Positions 44,433 to 56,699 are shown, numbered from the stretch's first letter. The stretch is DNA of 64,000 nt from Callaeas wilsoni (GCA_013398955.1 VWPU01004565.1:1-64000), one strand, 5' to 3'. Notes: generated by a model from the sequence alone, not told the origin. Translations and numbers: made by a program.

Positions 44433-45324
44433 TGTTCCTCATCCCACTGAGGCAGGAATCAGGGGGAATGTGCTACAATAAACCCTGCGGAGGGCAGCGA
44501 ATCCAGATCTGTGTTCCGCAGGGATTCCTGGGGGCGTGAGCTCCGGGCAGGATCCGGGTGACTGAAGGGATGAGAGGCTCCTCCGTGTCCTTTCCCTGTG
44601 CCCACGTCCACAGCACTGCGGACACGAGCGGGAGAATCCAAGCCCATCTCCATGGCACAGCCACATCCATTTTTAAAACAGGCCTTCTGTGCTCTTCTTT
44701 TTCCAGCTCCGTCGCTCCAAACGGAGCGAAAGATGTTCCCGGCTTTTAGTGGGATTAAAACACAAAGTCCGGCCCAAATATCCTGGCAGCCACGGCGGCA
44801 CTTCCCTAAAACTGCCTGCCACGGGCAGTGCTGGAATGGAGCTGGGATTTAATGGCACACAACCCCACAAAACGGGGTTGAAAAAACACTGCAATCCTGA
44901 GCCATCATTTCGGGAGTGTCACAAAAGGATGGAGAGGGGAGCTCCCCACGGCACATGGAGGGGCAGATGTGGATGGGGATGGAAGCTCCCATTCCAGGCG
45001 GGGCGGGATGACCAGGGGCAGGAAGATGGGGATCCGTGACTCCAAAGCTGCTGCTGGGCCCTTTCCATGCTCAGTAGGTTCCCGGTGCCTTTTGCTGCTG
45101 CTCATAAGCAAAAGGCTCTCGGTTGCTGTTCCAGGATTGGAAATTGGAATCAGAGAAAGAGGAATGGGATGAAAATGAGATGAGAAAAAAAGAGAAATGG
45201 TGCTTTGGAAGCCTGTTCAAGTGTGTGATCTCCCGTGCTGTTTGTACTGAGAGAATAAATCCATGCTGCGTTCCAGGCAAGGGGAGTGGAGGGGGAATAT
45301 CCCCCCTTCCCTGGGCAGAGAATC
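44433..45324. other. Unique non-coding sequence
   Basis: A GTTGCTGTTCCAG acceptor-like site near 45134 precedes a short Glu/Lys-rich open stretch, but there is no donor before the frame loses plausibility. Confidence 0.4.
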
Positions 45325-45522
45325 ATTAAGGTGGAAGAGGTTTCTCCATGGAAAGCGTGGTCAGGCAATGGCAGGTTTGGGGTCCCCGTGCCCAGAGGTG
45401 TCCAAGGAGTGCCAGCCGTGGCTCTCAGTGCTCTGGGCTGGGTGACAAGGTGGGGACCGGGCACAGGTGGGGCGACACGGTCTTGGAGCTCTTTCCCGAC
45501 TGAAACGACTCCGGGATTCTGG
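45325..45522 (+). mobile_element. CR1 3'-end fragment
   Basis: CATTAAGGTGGAAGAGG, TTTCTCCATGGAAAGCGTGG, GTCCCCGTGCCCAGAGGTGT, and CTTGGAGCTCTTTCCCGACT end at GGGATTCTGGGATCC. Same subfamily as 2875-3082. Confidence 0.85.
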
Positions 45523-47529
45523 GATCCTCATGTCCAGCCCTCATCCGAAGAACACGCGCTGTGTTCAGGCAGTTCATGTGATCCTTGGGGAAGATTCCAA
45601 TGTTTTCATTGAGGGACTGTGAATTCCTGTTGTGTTTTGTTTGTTTTGCTCTTTCCCAGAGCAATATTGTTTTTCCCTGGTGTCTCAGGAACTTCTCCTG
45701 GCCATCTGCACCATTCCCTTTCCCGCTCATCTGCCAAAGCCCTTTGGATTTTTTTAAGCCCAGCAAGAACCTCCTCCAGCAGCCACACGCTGCCAGGCAG
45801 ACTTGCTTTATGTTCCTCGGGAAAACCCAGTGGAAGCAGCATTCCCTGGGATGGCCGGGGCTCGGGAGGGGACGGAAGCGCAGGGAGCGAGGCTCCATCC
45901 CAGCCCCATCCTGACAATGCTCTTTCAGAGGCTCATAATGAAGCCATTGAGAACACGGAGTTATTTGGAAAACTCCCGAGCTGGGAGGAATCTGTGCCTG
46001 TTGGGGTTGAGTCACGCCTTGGCAGCGGCCACCCCAGCACAGATTTCCCTTTTTTTAAGTGCACTTTTCCAGATCCAGGGACAAGGGACCTTTATCAGCT
46101 TTAACTTCATCTCCGCCCTGGAATAGCTGCACCCGGCCCGGTCCTGCCAGAGGAAACTTCCAGAAGGTCTTCATTTGGAGACTTGGAGCTTCCAGTGGCT
46201 GCACTCTCATCCCAGTTGGAAACTGGTCCCCAGGCCTGCTTATCTCCAGCCTGAAATTACTTGGCTGCAGCTTCCCCCATGGATGTCAGTGCCTTGCTGC
46301 CTGCGGGATTAAGGGATCCAGTCCAATCTCTCCATTGGCAGGTGTGTGAAAGCTGCTCTGGTTTCTCCTACCTTTTCCTGTGCTTTCTGATAAAATAACA
46401 GGTTTTTCCCTGTGGAATTTTGGTGCTTGTGTGCCTCAAAGCTGCTCTGGTGTTGCCCAGTGCAGAACCCACCACGTGTTCCTTGACCCTCTCCTTGGTT
46501 CCACAATGTCCGCACCCGGGTCCTGCCCAGCCTGGATGGAGCAGGAGGCTTGTGCCACCAGAAGGGTGACAGGAGCCCAAAGGAAAAGGTCCCCTTTCCG
46601 GTTCCCTTTCTTCAGCGGGAATTCGGGAGCCTCCAGCGTGGCGGGCGCCCCCCGACACGGCCCCGGCTGGACACGGAGCACCGAACCCTCCGCTTCCTGC
46701 CGGTGGGAATTCTGGCCCGGGAGAAGTTCCGGGCCGGGCGTGGGGAGCGCGGGAGCTGCCGGGGCATTGTTGTGGAAGCGCCGATGGGATCAGGCACAGA
46801 TGGGAGACACGGAGCTGTCAGAACGAGCCTGGATTGGAAAATGTTATAATTGGGATGGTAAACAAGTTCACAAGGACCCTATTGAGGCAAGGCATTGCCA
46901 TGGTAACCGCCCAGAAAAGTCTGGGAACGAGGAAGGGATCGATAAGTGGGGGCAGCGGAGGGAAGGGGCCTTCCCGGCGCGGGGGGCACGGCAGTGAGGG
47001 CTCTGGAATGTGCTCCAGCCTCGCCCCGCTCTCCGGGGAAGCACCGCTGCTCCAGGCTGGGAGCTTTTCTGGGACGAGCACGCCGGGCTGGGACCCTGTG
47101 CTCGCAGAGTGTGTTGGATGTTCGCTGCCGCTCGCCAGAGGGCTGGAAAAGCCCGGTTTTGCTGCGGGGACCTTTCCCATCCGTCCGTGGGATCCACTCC
47201 CCAGTCCGAGCAGGACCTGAGCTCCGCGGCACACCTTGGATGCAGGCAGGGCGGGATGGGGCTCGCACCCCCATTACCGGGAAGGGGTCAGCTCCCCGAG
47301 GCTGCTTGGACAGCGCTCTCGGGCACAGGGTGGGATTTTGGGGTGCCCTGTGCAGGGCCAGGAGCTGGGCTCGTGATCCAGGTGGGGCCTTTCCACCTCA
47401 GGAAATGCTGATGATCTTTCCAGCTGGGAGCAGCACGGAGAGCAATCCCCCCTCTGGCCCCGCATCCCCCTGCTCCGGCCTTTCCCAGTTTTTGGGTGAA
47501 AAGTTGGACAGGAGGAAACAAGAAAGCAA
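45523..47529. other. Unique sequence, GC-rich 46590-47260
   Basis: Two kilobases without CR1 pieces. The GC-rich half has many frames on both strands and CpGs, but none encodes a recognisable protein. No RNA gene seen. Confidence 0.4.
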
Positions 47530-47712
47530 AAAGTCCTGTAATAAAACCAAGCTTAGCAACTTTATACTCCAAAATAGTATTTTTAAAGCCTTGTTTTATT
47601 AATCAGCTCCTTGTCTTTAATGGGAGAATACTCCAAGATGGATGCAGCAATTTTCCTCACTCCAATAAAACGATAAAATTTGTTTATAGGCCAAAAGAAA
47701 TGTTAAGGGCCC
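47530..47712. promoter_or_regulatory. Candidate conserved non-coding element
   Basis: GTCCTGTAATAAAACCAAGC, TTGTTTTATTAATCAGCTCC and AAAACGATAAAATTTG. AT-rich, repeat-free, no exon borders. Confidence 0.38.
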
Positions 47713-47941
47713 AGGGCCACTGAAGCCCTCAGAACAAATCTTTTTTAAGTGGCAGGGCTGCAACCCAGGGCAAGGGGCACCAGAAGGAGTTGGACAAATT
47801 CAAATAATCAGGATTGGAATTTGGAATCCGTCTGCTGAGCTGAGGTGGGCCTGGGCTGCCTTCCTTCCATGGCTAAATCAGGGAAAAAATAGGATTTTGT
47901 GCAAAGGTTTGCTTGGGAAGCAAACCCTGAGTTTGCAGTCA

Positions 47942-48110
47942 GAATCCCAGGATCATTCCAGTTGGAAAGGAGCTCCAGGATCACAGAGTCCAGCCTGTGC
48001 CCGGTCCCCACCTTGTCCCCAGCCCTGAGTGCCACCTCCAGGCCTTCCTTGGACTTGTCCTGGGATGGGGACTCCAAACCTCCCTTGGCCCCTTCCAAGG
48101 CCTGAGCACC
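47942..48110 (-). mobile_element. CR1 3'-end fragment, diverged subfamily
   Basis: AGAATCCCAGGATCATTCCA, GAGTCCAGCCTGTGCCCGGT, CCTGAGTGCCACCTCCAGGC and CTTGTCCTGGGATGGGGACT share the arrangement of 14481-14629, defining the GCCTGTGCCCGGTC subfamily. Confidence 0.85.
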
Positions 48111-49183
48111 CTTCCCACATCCTCAACAGCACTTCTGCTTCGCCCCTGGAATTCTGGTCCATTACCTGACATTCCCAGCTGCAAAAAGTTGTAGGAGCTC
48201 TGTGACACCTTAAAAAGTGTCCAAATCCTGCCTTTATTTGGTGGCAGGATCCGGGAATGCAGATCCTGGATCCCAGTGCTGGAGCAGCCCCCGGGCTCAG
48301 CAGCGCTCCCAGATTTCTCACCCTCTGGGATGAGCTGTCTCCCAGGACTTACACGGCTATTTGGGAAGAGGCCCTTGAAATCCATCTGCTTTCTTCCTGG
48401 AAATCAGTGGATTTGAAGCGGGGAGGCTGGACTTTTCCAGAAGTGGAGGGAACACATGTGGGCACGGTGCTGTTCAGCCAAGCACCGCGAGCCCAGATTT
48501 TTCCATCCCTCTCCGAGCTGCACGGCAGCACTATCCATCATTTTTCCAGTGGCTGCAGTCTCTTCCAATCCCAATGAATTGCTGGGACAGATCTTTAATA
48601 ATAACCAGCCACCAAGACCTGGGAGATTTCATTCATTCTGGCATAATCCACGCATTACCCGACTCGTGCGGGACCATATGGAGCGCTCTCCGCTGAATTT
48701 GGTGGAGTTACTGGGGTGAAACAAGGAGGAATTTTGTTCCTCATCCTCTTCAATTATGCTGTGGATTGGATGGTGCAGCAAACTCCAAGAGCTCATCTGG
48801 GCACAGCAGTGAGCCCCGAGGAGCCATCGCCGAGCTCGGCGGTGCCAGGAAACACTCGGAGCAGAAACGCCGCTGGGGGCCGATCCCTGGAGAGAATCAC
48901 TGGGGCTTAACACTCCCTACAGCTGGGAATGGGAACAGACCCCCCGCTCTGCGGGCAGGAAAAGGCTTGGGAAGATCCTGTTTGTGTGGTGGGACAGAGG
49001 GAAGAAATGACACCGGATGGATTCCTGCTGGATTGTGCACTTTGCCGTCATTTACCTGGGAAATGAAGGGACCCGGTCTTGCCCGTGCCCAGGGTTCCTG
49101 TGGAGATGAATTGTCCCGTCCGGGCAGTGACCAGGGTGGAGCCGTGATGGCCCAGCGCCCCGACGCTGTGGCCACGTTTAGGG
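48111..49183. other. Unique non-coding sequence
   Basis: No gene or repeat family recognised over 1.07 kb. Confidence 0.4.
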
Positions 49184-49350
49184 ACAATCCCGGAATGGTT
49201 TGGGGTGGGAGGGTTAAAGCACGTCCAGCTCCGTGGGCAGGGACAGCTTCCACTAGCCCAGGTAGCTGCGAGCTGGCCTTGGGCACTGCCAGGGATGGGG
49301 AGTCCCAGCCTCTCTGGCCAGCCCACATCCAAACTTCTGTGCCTGTATTC
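49184..49350 (-). mobile_element. CR1 LINE 3'-end fragment
   Basis: ATCCCGGAATGGTTTGGGGT, GGGCAGGGACAGCTTCCACT, GAGCTGGCCTTGGGCACTGC and GGAGTCCCAGCCTCTCTGGC in antisense CR1 order. Confidence 0.9.
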
Positions 49351-49519
49351 ACCCTTTCCCAAAATCTCCCTGACAAATAGACTCCAAGTGAACCAAAATC
49401 CCCTTTTTGGTGCCTGAGGACTAATGGAACATGACATTTACTATTCCAAAGAGGTGCCAAAGGAATCAAGACGTTGATTCCGTGTGAACAGGCGGAGTGT
49501 GATCCCTGCTCCTGCCTCT

Positions 49520-49765
49520 CCCAGCCATCAATAATAGAACGGTTCCCATTCCCATTCCATTATCGCTAATAATGAGTTATGGATAAAGCCACCGCGTCCT
49601 GTGGAAAAAGCAAGATCTGGGTTGATTATTAGAGGCTCAAATCAAGAGATTGATGCCCAAAGCCAGCCTAATTAGCGGGAGTCTATTGGAGAGGAAGCTG
49701 AGCATGCTGCTCCAGCACTGCCAAATGAAATTAAGGCCCAATTATTGATAAATGAAGAGTGGTTT
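49520..49765. promoter_or_regulatory. Strong candidate conserved non-coding element
   Basis: CATCAATAATAGAACGG, TTATCGCTAATAATGAGTTA, GGGTTGATTATTAGAGGC, CAGCCTAATTAGCGGG and GAAATTAAGGCCCAATTATT occur within 245 bases of repeat-free DNA. Confidence 0.45.
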
Positions 49766-50456
49766 GTGCTGGAGCCTGGCCTGGAGTCGAGGAAATGCAT
49801 CTGTCACTTGGCCTGCCCGGGAGTCACTCATGTGTGACACGGCATCCTGTGCGTTCCCGCTGCAGCTGGAGGCCCGGGCTGCGCTCCGATCGCTGTCTGA
49901 CGGGAGCTGCCGCTCCAGCCCGAGCGGGGGGACACGGCCAGCTGTCCCCAGGGTCCTTCGCGGGGAAGGCGCTGTGTTCCTTGTCTGCTCCCGTGGATTC
50001 CCAGTTACCTGGTGCAGGCACACACACCTTGGTGCTCAGTGCCCTCGCTCTGACTTTGCTGTTACCGTGAAAACGGGCGGTGGAGGTGTTTGAAATCCCT
50101 CATTTCCCCGGCCTCTCAAGCCCACAGATTCCATAAACGAGGTAACTGGGGTCGGGAAGTGCCCACTTTCATAAACCTTCAATTGGAGCAAGGGTTTATT
50201 AAGTCTGTTGTCAAAGGCAAATGGAAACCAAACATTTGTGGGATGAGGAAGTCGCAGCGTGGGTGCCATCAGCTGGGAGGCCAATTTATCCTGCCACTCT
50301 AAAGTGGGATTGAAAGTTCATGGAATCTCATCCATGAGATGAGAACTGAACAGAAATGGGGAGAACTGAACAGAAATGTCACCTTCAAGTGCTGAGAGTG
50401 GAGGGAGATTTTCAGGAGGCTGGGGCTGGCAGAGGAGATCTCCTGGAATGAGAAGG
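49766..50456. other. Unique non-coding sequence
   Basis: A minus-strand donor-like CCAG|GTAACT near 50008 lacks a supported exon. GAGAACTGAACAGAAATG is present twice in tandem at 50340-50378. Confidence 0.4.
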
Positions 50457-50654
50457 GAAGGTTTAGATGGGATATTGGGCAGGAATTTTGGCCATGAGGC
50501 TGCTGAGGCCCTGGCACAGGGCTGTGGCTGCCCCTGGATCCCTGGCAGTGCCCAAGGCCAGGCTGGATGGTGCTGAGAGCAGCCTGCTTGTGGGGTGGAA
50601 TGAGAGGATCCTTAAAATCCCTTCCAGCCTGAAGCATTCCATGGTTCCACGGTG
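50457..50654 (+). mobile_element. CR1 LINE 3'-end fragment
   Basis: GGAAGGTTTAGATGGGATAT, TTGGGCAGGAATTTTGG, GAGGCCCTGGCACAGGGCTG, GCCAGGCTGGATGGTGCTGA and AATCCCTTCCAGCCTGAAGC in sense order. The GGTGTCCCTGCCCATGGC segment is deleted. Confidence 0.9.
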
Positions 50655-51151
50655 ATTCAAACAGCCATGGCCGAGCTCTTGGCTTCAGAGGTCCCAAAAT
50701 AGGCGCTGAGGATCTGGGGCTGGGCTCGGCGACACGTCGGGATCACGCCTTGGGAAGTGCCTTTTCTCGGCAGGCACCTGAGAACGCGGTCGGAAATAGG
50801 CTGCTCGTTGTCACAGGTGTCACCGCTTCCCTGCTTCCCGAGGACCCCGCGTCTTTTAATACCCAAACGTTTTTGGAAATCTGCCCCAATTTTAAGTAGG
50901 GCAGGAAATGCCTGTTCATCTGCAGGAGCTGCAGATCCTTTCTGGAGACAAGGAGTCAGGTTTCCAAAGGCACCAGGTGACTCCTGTTCCTCAGTCCCGT
51001 TTAACCGGGGCTGTGCCTGGGTCCCAGCTCTGCACGGGGCATTTTCCGTGGGGCTGTCCCTGCTCACCGCTGACCACCACAGCACCGGGCTCTGCTCCGC
51101 TCCTGTGGAGAACCCCTGGGAATGGAGAAACTCAGAGCTGCTCAGAGGGGA
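50655..51151. other. Unique non-coding sequence
   Basis: No exon, RNA gene or repeat recognised. Confidence 0.45.
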
Positions 51152-51280
51152 GGTGGGGGCTCCATCCCTGCAGGTGTTCCAAGCCAGGTTGGACGGGGCT
51201 TGGAGCCGCCTGGGCTGGTGGAAGGTGTTGGAACCGGGTGGGGGGTAAGGTCCCTTCCAGCCTAAAGCATTCCCTGATAA
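51152..51280 (+). mobile_element. CR1 LINE 3'-end fragment
   Basis: GGTGGGGGCTCCATCCCTGC, CCAAGCCAGGTTGGACGGGG and GTAAGGTCCCTTCCAGCCTA in sense order, missing the CCTGCCCATGGCAGGG block. Confidence 0.88.
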
Positions 51281-52151
51281 ATCCTGTCATTGCCAAAGGA
51301 GGGTGGGACTCCGGTGGGTTTGTGCACTGGGACACCTGGATTTCCCTTGGAGTTGACACATGGACCTTTCCCTTCCCTTCCAAAAAATCCAGTTCATTCC
51401 TCACTCTCCAAACGAGGTACTGACAGAATTTGCTGCCTTGGATTTGAAACATTCCCATATAAGAGCAAATCAATCCTTTCCTGGACGTGTTTTTCCTCCT
51501 GACGTTTCTCCTGGTCCCTCCAAACCGGAGAAATTATCCCAAGCTCCTGTTTCATGGATACTTCTCCCCCTGGAGCAGCACCAGGCCTGCGATCTAAGCT
51601 GCATTTCAAATATTAAAAATAACAATGAAATGTAATTCCACCTACTCATCCTAACTCGATTGGGGGCCGCCAGGAGAAGCCGGCTGCCATATGGAGATTT
51701 GCTGGCCGTTCCTGCTCCGTGCCGGAGCACCAGTCCCGGTCCCCCTTTCCCACAGACCGCCGCGGCTCCACCCAGCCCTGCTGCCTCCAGGGCAGTAGTT
51801 CTCAGGGATTCGATCCCTTTGCATCACCTCCGTCTCCCCTGGGAGATGCAGGCTCTGTGCCCCTGGAGTACTCCCGGCCCCGATTCCGGGCTCAGCTCCT
51901 GGAATGGAGCAGCATGCAGGCCGGCACTGCAGCTGCTCCCAGCTCACCTTGTTTGTCCCCCGGGCCCTGCTCCACCTGCGCCGTGACCCCGGAATGTGCA
52001 GGGAAAAGCAGTTTTCTGCTGCCAAGCCAGCTCTGCGTGCGCAGGAGAATATGCAGAGCGGAGCACAGGGGACAGTGACATTTTCCCCAGCCCAAAGAGC
52101 CACGTTCCCTGCTTTCCCTGAGTGTGCAGCTCCGGCCCCATCGCGTCACTC
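51281..52151. other. Unique non-coding sequence
   Basis: No gene recognised. 51660-51920 is GC-rich with short frames. Confidence 0.45.
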
Positions 52152-52261
52152 CAGGACAGGGCTGGGAGAAAGCTGGGACAGTGCTGGGTCCCTGCCGGTG
52201 GCAGGGCAAGGAGCAAGGTGAGCCTTAAGGTTCCTTCCCACCCAAACCATTCCAGGATTCC
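52152..52261 (+). mobile_element. CR1 3'-end fragment, diverged
   Basis: GTCCCTGCCGGTGGCAGGGC, GGTGAGCCTTAAGGTTCCTT and CCCACCCAAACCATTCCAGG are in sense order at the terminus; the upstream part is heavily altered. Confidence 0.8.
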
Positions 52262-52956
52262 ATGCTGCAGCTCCGCGTGCCAAGGCAGGGGATCTTTCTA
52301 CGCAGCATGGAATAAAAAGAGGAAAATGTCTCTTTCTTTTTTTGAAAAAGCACATCAATAAAATTCTTACATAAAAAAAGAACAGGAGGAAAACAAGCTG
52401 AGCTAGAGACAACAATCACTGCGGGCTGAGACCTTGGGAAGGAGCTGGAGCCCAGAGTGGGGTTTTGCAGTAAGTTTTAAACCGCTCTCAAATGTCAGGC
52501 TGGGTTTCTGATGCTCTTACATTCCCACCGTAAAATAGAGTGATTTGAGGAGCCTTTGGGGCCCTGCACAGCGCCCGCTCCTGCTGTAGAGCCTGAGCTT
52601 CACGTGTGGGTTCGGCTGCTGCTCGCCCTTTATGGCACTGGGGTTACTGGGGTAAATCAGCAGCACTTCCGTTAAACCCTCCATTGATCGTGTGGAATTC
52701 GTGGATGGGGAATAAAAGAGCTCCGTGTTTCTCCTGGTGAACTCCAGGCTGATCAGGGGACTGGGAACTGCCCTAAACACGGCCAGGATTTTCCAGGAGC
52801 ACGGGGAAGTGCAGTTACTCGGGAATCTGGTCTTTACTGTGGAGCTGCCACGTGGAATATTCGCACCTTGTCACCTAAACTATTCCAGGCTCTGCCTTCC
52901 CTTTGTGTCCCTGCCCATCCCAGCTGCCCCCTGCGAGGGAGGGATGATTTGGAGCT
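52262..52956. other. Unique non-coding sequence
   Basis: AT-rich 52320-52400. No gene or repeat family recognised. Confidence 0.45.
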
Positions 52957-53040
52957 GAGCAACCGGGGCTAGTGGAAGGTGTCCCTGCCCACGGCAGCTG
53001 AGGAGCTTTCAGGTGCCTCGCAGCCCAGAGTGTCCCAGGG
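52957..53040 (+). mobile_element. CR1 3'-end remnant
   Basis: GAGCAACCGGGGCTAGTGGA and AGGTGTCCCTGCCCACGGCA are clear CR1; the following part decays quickly. Confidence 0.75.
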
Positions 53041-53129
53041 TTCTCGGAGCTCTCCGTGCCTTCCGCAGGGCCGGGGGAGGCTGGAGCTCGGCTGCCGAGG
53101 GATGGTCCGCAGCAGGATTGCTGAAGCAC

Positions 53130-53440
53130 AGCTCGCTGTAATGTGTTATGACATAGATCAGCTGTTGTTTTCCGCTCTCAAAGGAAACCTTGTGGAATCT
53201 CATTCCTTTGACTGGATTAAATTAGCTGCAAATGTTGTCCTTTAAACACAAACTCAAGGCCCTTTCGCTGGAAAACGAAGCGTGGATGGCGGAGCCGGCG
53301 AAATCTCTTTCAAGCCATTGTTTCTTTGGAGCTGTGGTTTACCTTTGGTTCCCTAACAAAGTAAATTAATAAATGAAGGGGTAGCAGAGTTGTTTCTATA
53401 GCAATCCCCATGGAAACATCAAAAATGCCACAAACACTCA
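53130..53440. promoter_or_regulatory. Strong candidate conserved non-coding element
   Basis: GTAATGTGTTATGACATAGA, GACTGGATTAAATTAGCTGC, AACAAAGTAAATTAATAAAT and TTGTTTCTATAGCAATCCCC (the last resembling an RFX X-box half) lie in repeat-free DNA with no coding signal. Confidence 0.42.
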
Positions 53441-53902
53441 TCCTCAGCCTCCAGCTCCCGGGAGAGCACAGCTCGGGGTAAAACACAGCCATGGCTCCTG
53501 GATTCAGCCCAATTCCTGGTGCCCGTTCCCTTCAGTCGCTCGGGTAGCCGCAGATCGCCCCAAATTACAGACTTTCCATACCAAACCTAGTGAGCACATT
53601 CCTCTGGGAAGTGTCCCTGGAAGGCCCTGGAGCTGCTCATGCCTTTCCACAGGATGCCCTTCAAAAGGAGGAGGAATCAGCCAAACCAGGGGCCATGGCT
53701 TGGCCACAGGACGGAATAAAAAGGCACCTGTGAAAGGCTGATGGTGGGTTACATCCTGCCATGTTCCCTGAGAGGAATCTTGTTTTAGGAGGACTTCCCG
53801 GTGAGCTGAGTGAGACGGTCCCACAGCTCTGGTCATCCTGCCGTGGCTTTCACGGACACGTGGGATTCCTGGCGGGCAGCGTGGGGACAGGATTCCCAGA
53901 GC
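53441..53902. other. Unique non-coding sequence
   Basis: No gene or repeat family recognised. Confidence 0.45.
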
Positions 53903-54030
53903 AGCTGTGGCTGCCCCTGGATCCCTGGCAGTGCCAAGGCCAGGCTGGACGGGGCTGGGAGCAGCCTGGGATGGCAGGAGGTGTCCCTGCCATGGCTGGG
54001 GGTGACCCTGAGGGTCCCTTGCAGCCCTGT
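53903..54030 (+). mobile_element. CR1 LINE 3'-end fragment
   Basis: CAGCTGTGGCTGCCCCTGGA, GGCCAGGCTGGACGGGGCTG and GAGGTGTCCCTGCCATGGCT in sense order. The end is shortened at CCCTTGCAGCCCTG. Confidence 0.9.
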
Positions 54031-54139
54031 AATTGAAGTGCTGAAGGAGCAGAGCACGGAGCAGGGCTCGGCTCTGGAGAACAGCCACATTCCAGGGCCC
54101 AGCATCCGTTCGGGGCGGATTTGGCTCCCAATCAGGGCT

Positions 54140-54345
54140 GACAATTAGGCCGTACAGTTAATATTTTTACAGCTGTTTTATTAATAACACATGCAGAGCA
54201 TCCAGCCAGGATTTGTTGGAGACACCTCAGGAAAACGAATGATGTAAATAACAGATGGATGCGGAATAGTCTTACAAACAGGCACCAAGATATTCCCATC
54301 TTGTTTAGGAGGAATCTAAATAGACAGATTGGAGATAAACAGGCA
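54140..54345. promoter_or_regulatory. Candidate conserved non-coding element
   Basis: GACAATTAGGCCGTACAGTT, TTTTATTAATAACACATGC, AATGATGTAAATAACAGATG and GGAATCTAAATAGACAG are AT-rich and repeat-free. Confidence 0.42.
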
Positions 54346-54975
54346 AAGTGAAGAGAGGAGAGGCTGGGGCTGGGGATGGATAAACTCAAAGGCACCTGCG
54401 GGGTCCCTCACGTCCTCGGGGTCGTGGCATCCGTAAGGCTGTGGATGTGCCCGCCTGGAGCGGCACCTGAGCAGCCAGCCAGCCTGGTTTAACCCCTGCA
54501 GGATCTCAGTCCCAGCTCCCCAGCCTGGAAATGGTTAATTAGGATAATTCCGACAGCCCTGCAATGCTTTTGCCTTTCACTCTTAACTCCTCTGTTCCAT
54601 GGGTTTGCTGCTCAGACTGTCTTGGAATTTTGGGGCAGAGCAACGAGAAGAGAGAAGGGAGTGGGGGATATGGCCGGGAAAGGATGGATTTAGTGCATTT
54701 TGGGGGCAAACAGCTGCCAAGTGTGTGCACAACACGAGCTGGGAGTGGTCCCCAGTGGCTGATGCACAAAGCTCTGTGTAGGAAGGGTAAACCAAAATCA
54801 TCTGGCGCCGGGAGCCGGGGAATCACAGGGATTTGCAGTTGGATTTGTACCTTGGGATTTTCTCTGGAGCTTGGAGAGCTGGGAGAGCCAGTGGTTAACA
54901 GCTGGAACTGGAAGTGCAGGTTACCTGGTGTGTAACGGGAGGAGGGCACGAGGTGTCCGGACTGGAGGAGGGAAG
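54346..54975. other. Unique non-coding sequence
   Basis: No gene recognised. GGTTAATTAGGATAATTCC at 54533-54551 is a TAATTA-bearing word that could belong to another small element. Confidence 0.4.
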
Positions 54976-55205
54976 GGTTCAGGGAGACCTTACAGAGCCT
55001 TCCAGTGCCCGAGGGGGCTCCAGGAGAGCTGGGGAGGGACTTTGGAGAAGGCATGGAGCGACAGGACACGGGGAGTGGCTTCCACTGCCACAGGGCGGGG
55101 AGACGTGGGGTATTGGGAAGCAATTCCTGGCCGGGAGGGTGGCACAGGTTTCCCAGAGAAGCTGTGGCCGCCCCGTCCCTGGAAGCGCTCCAGGCAGCCC
55201 CAGCA
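54976..55205 (+). mobile_element. CR1 3'-region fragment, interior to near end
   Basis: TTCAGGGAGACCTTACAGAG, GGGGGCTCCAGGAGAGCTGG, TGGGGTATTGGGAAGCAATT and CCCAGAGAAGCTGTGGCCGC are contiguous sense CR1 sequence. The final terminus is missing after GGAAGCGCTCCAGGC. Confidence 0.92.
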
Positions 55206-55789
55206 CAGCCATCCCGCTCCTCCCGGGATTGTCACACCTCAGGCCCGCGGCATTCCCACGCACACAGCCCGCTGCCCCCAGCATCCCGAAATCCACAGGT
55301 ATGTGCCGCTCCCGTCGGCACCCGAGCGCGCTCAGCGGGGAGGCAGCGCTCGGAATAGCAGCAGAGTCAGCAGAGGCTGGGAAAAACAGGGAAAGCAAAG
55401 GGAGTCAGGAGTCCTGAAAAGCAAACTGTGATAAATCTCAGCCTAACACGCCTCGGTTGGGAACACACCGTTCTCCCGGAGGAGATGACTGACTATCAGT
55501 GCCTTTGGAAAGGCGCTTTCTCCAGGGCTCGCTGCGGAGCGCAGGGAACACAAACACGAGGGCCTTTTCCCAGCCTGCTCCTCCCCTGCCATCCGAACTG
55601 GGAGGTCGTGATCTCCGGGATGAAAGTTCACGGCGGGTTCATCCCGCCTGGTTCGGAGGGGTTTAGGAGAGGGATAAACAAACAGCAATTAGCACCTGAT
55701 TAGCACCTCTGACATTTCCTGCACCCTCTGTGTACGGCTGCAGAGGAAGAGCTGCTCCCGTCACTTGCCGCATCTCAGCGCCTGGCTCC
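55206..55789. other. Unique non-coding sequence
   Basis: No gene or repeat family recognised. CACAG|GTATGT near 55299 is an isolated donor-like site. Confidence 0.45.
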
Positions 55790-55985
55790 AGGTCGGATTT
55801 TAGGGAAAATTCCCTCCTGGAAGGGTCGTCAGGCAGTGTCACAGCTGCCCAGGGCAGGGCTGGAGTCCCCATTCCTGGAGGGGTTTAACAGCCGTGTGGA
55901 TGTGGCCGTGCTGGCCTGGGCAGGGTTAGACTCAGTGGTGTCCGAGGTCTATTCCAACCTCAATTCCTAGGATTCCAAAGGATTC
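55790..55985 (+). mobile_element. CR1 3'-end fragment, older subfamily
   Basis: GGGAAAATTCCCTCCTGGAA, GGGTCGTCAGGCAGTGTCAC, GGAGGGGTTTAACAGCCGTG, GTGGATGTGGCCGTGCTG and GTCTATTCCAACCTCAATTC match the classical avian CR1 ending. Confidence 0.92.
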
Positions 55986-56199
55986 CATGAGTGTATTCTG
56001 GCAGTGTAATTACGTTTGGTTAACTTTAAGCCACAGGCATAGAAACTTCCCGAACCTCCAGGTAGGACCGGCAGCCACAGAGCCGTCCCCGGCAGCCGCT
56101 CCGTTGGATCCCAGGACAGCCAGGAATTTCGCTGGAGATGGTTCGGGGATGGAAAGTAGAGGCAGGAAGTCTGCGGAGCTCGGTTTGCCGAGCTCTACA

Positions 56200-56430
56200 G
56201 TACAGACGTCTTAACACATAAATTTAACAATTATTATTGTGTTGCCCTTTTCCAGGAAAGGGTAAAGGAGATTTGTAGGAGCACTTAACACATGTAAATC
56301 CCCACCTCTTTAAGGCAAAGCAATGCGCTGAATGGGGCCATAAATATCCCGAGTATTCTGTCCTTTTGGAAATCATACCTTTTCCCCCTCCTCTCACCGC
56401 AATTAAACCCGTGCCTTATTCTGACACAGC
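56200..56430. promoter_or_regulatory. Candidate conserved non-coding element
   Basis: TTAACACATAAATTTAAC, AATTATTATTGTGTTGCCC and GGGGCCATAAATATCCC lie in repeat-free DNA. GCCATAAATA is HOX/CDX- and TATA-like. Confidence 0.38.
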
Positions 56431-56699
56431 TCTGGGGAAGCAGGCATTTGGAAACCTCCAAACAGGTGTTTCTTGAGGGAGACGAGGAGCTCCGGGGTGC
56501 AGTGGAGGCGGGAGCCAAAGGCACAGGGTGGTTTGTGTAGCAGGGCCTGACGCCCAATTTGCTGCTGCTTTCCCGAAAAATCGGATCAGCTCCCAACCAG
56601 CAGCACCTTTCCCCCCGTGCGAGAGCTGGAAATCCACCTGCTGCTCCCCTTTCTTCCTTCCGAGGGCTTTGGCAGCGAGGGTGGGGATCCCTGGAGCAG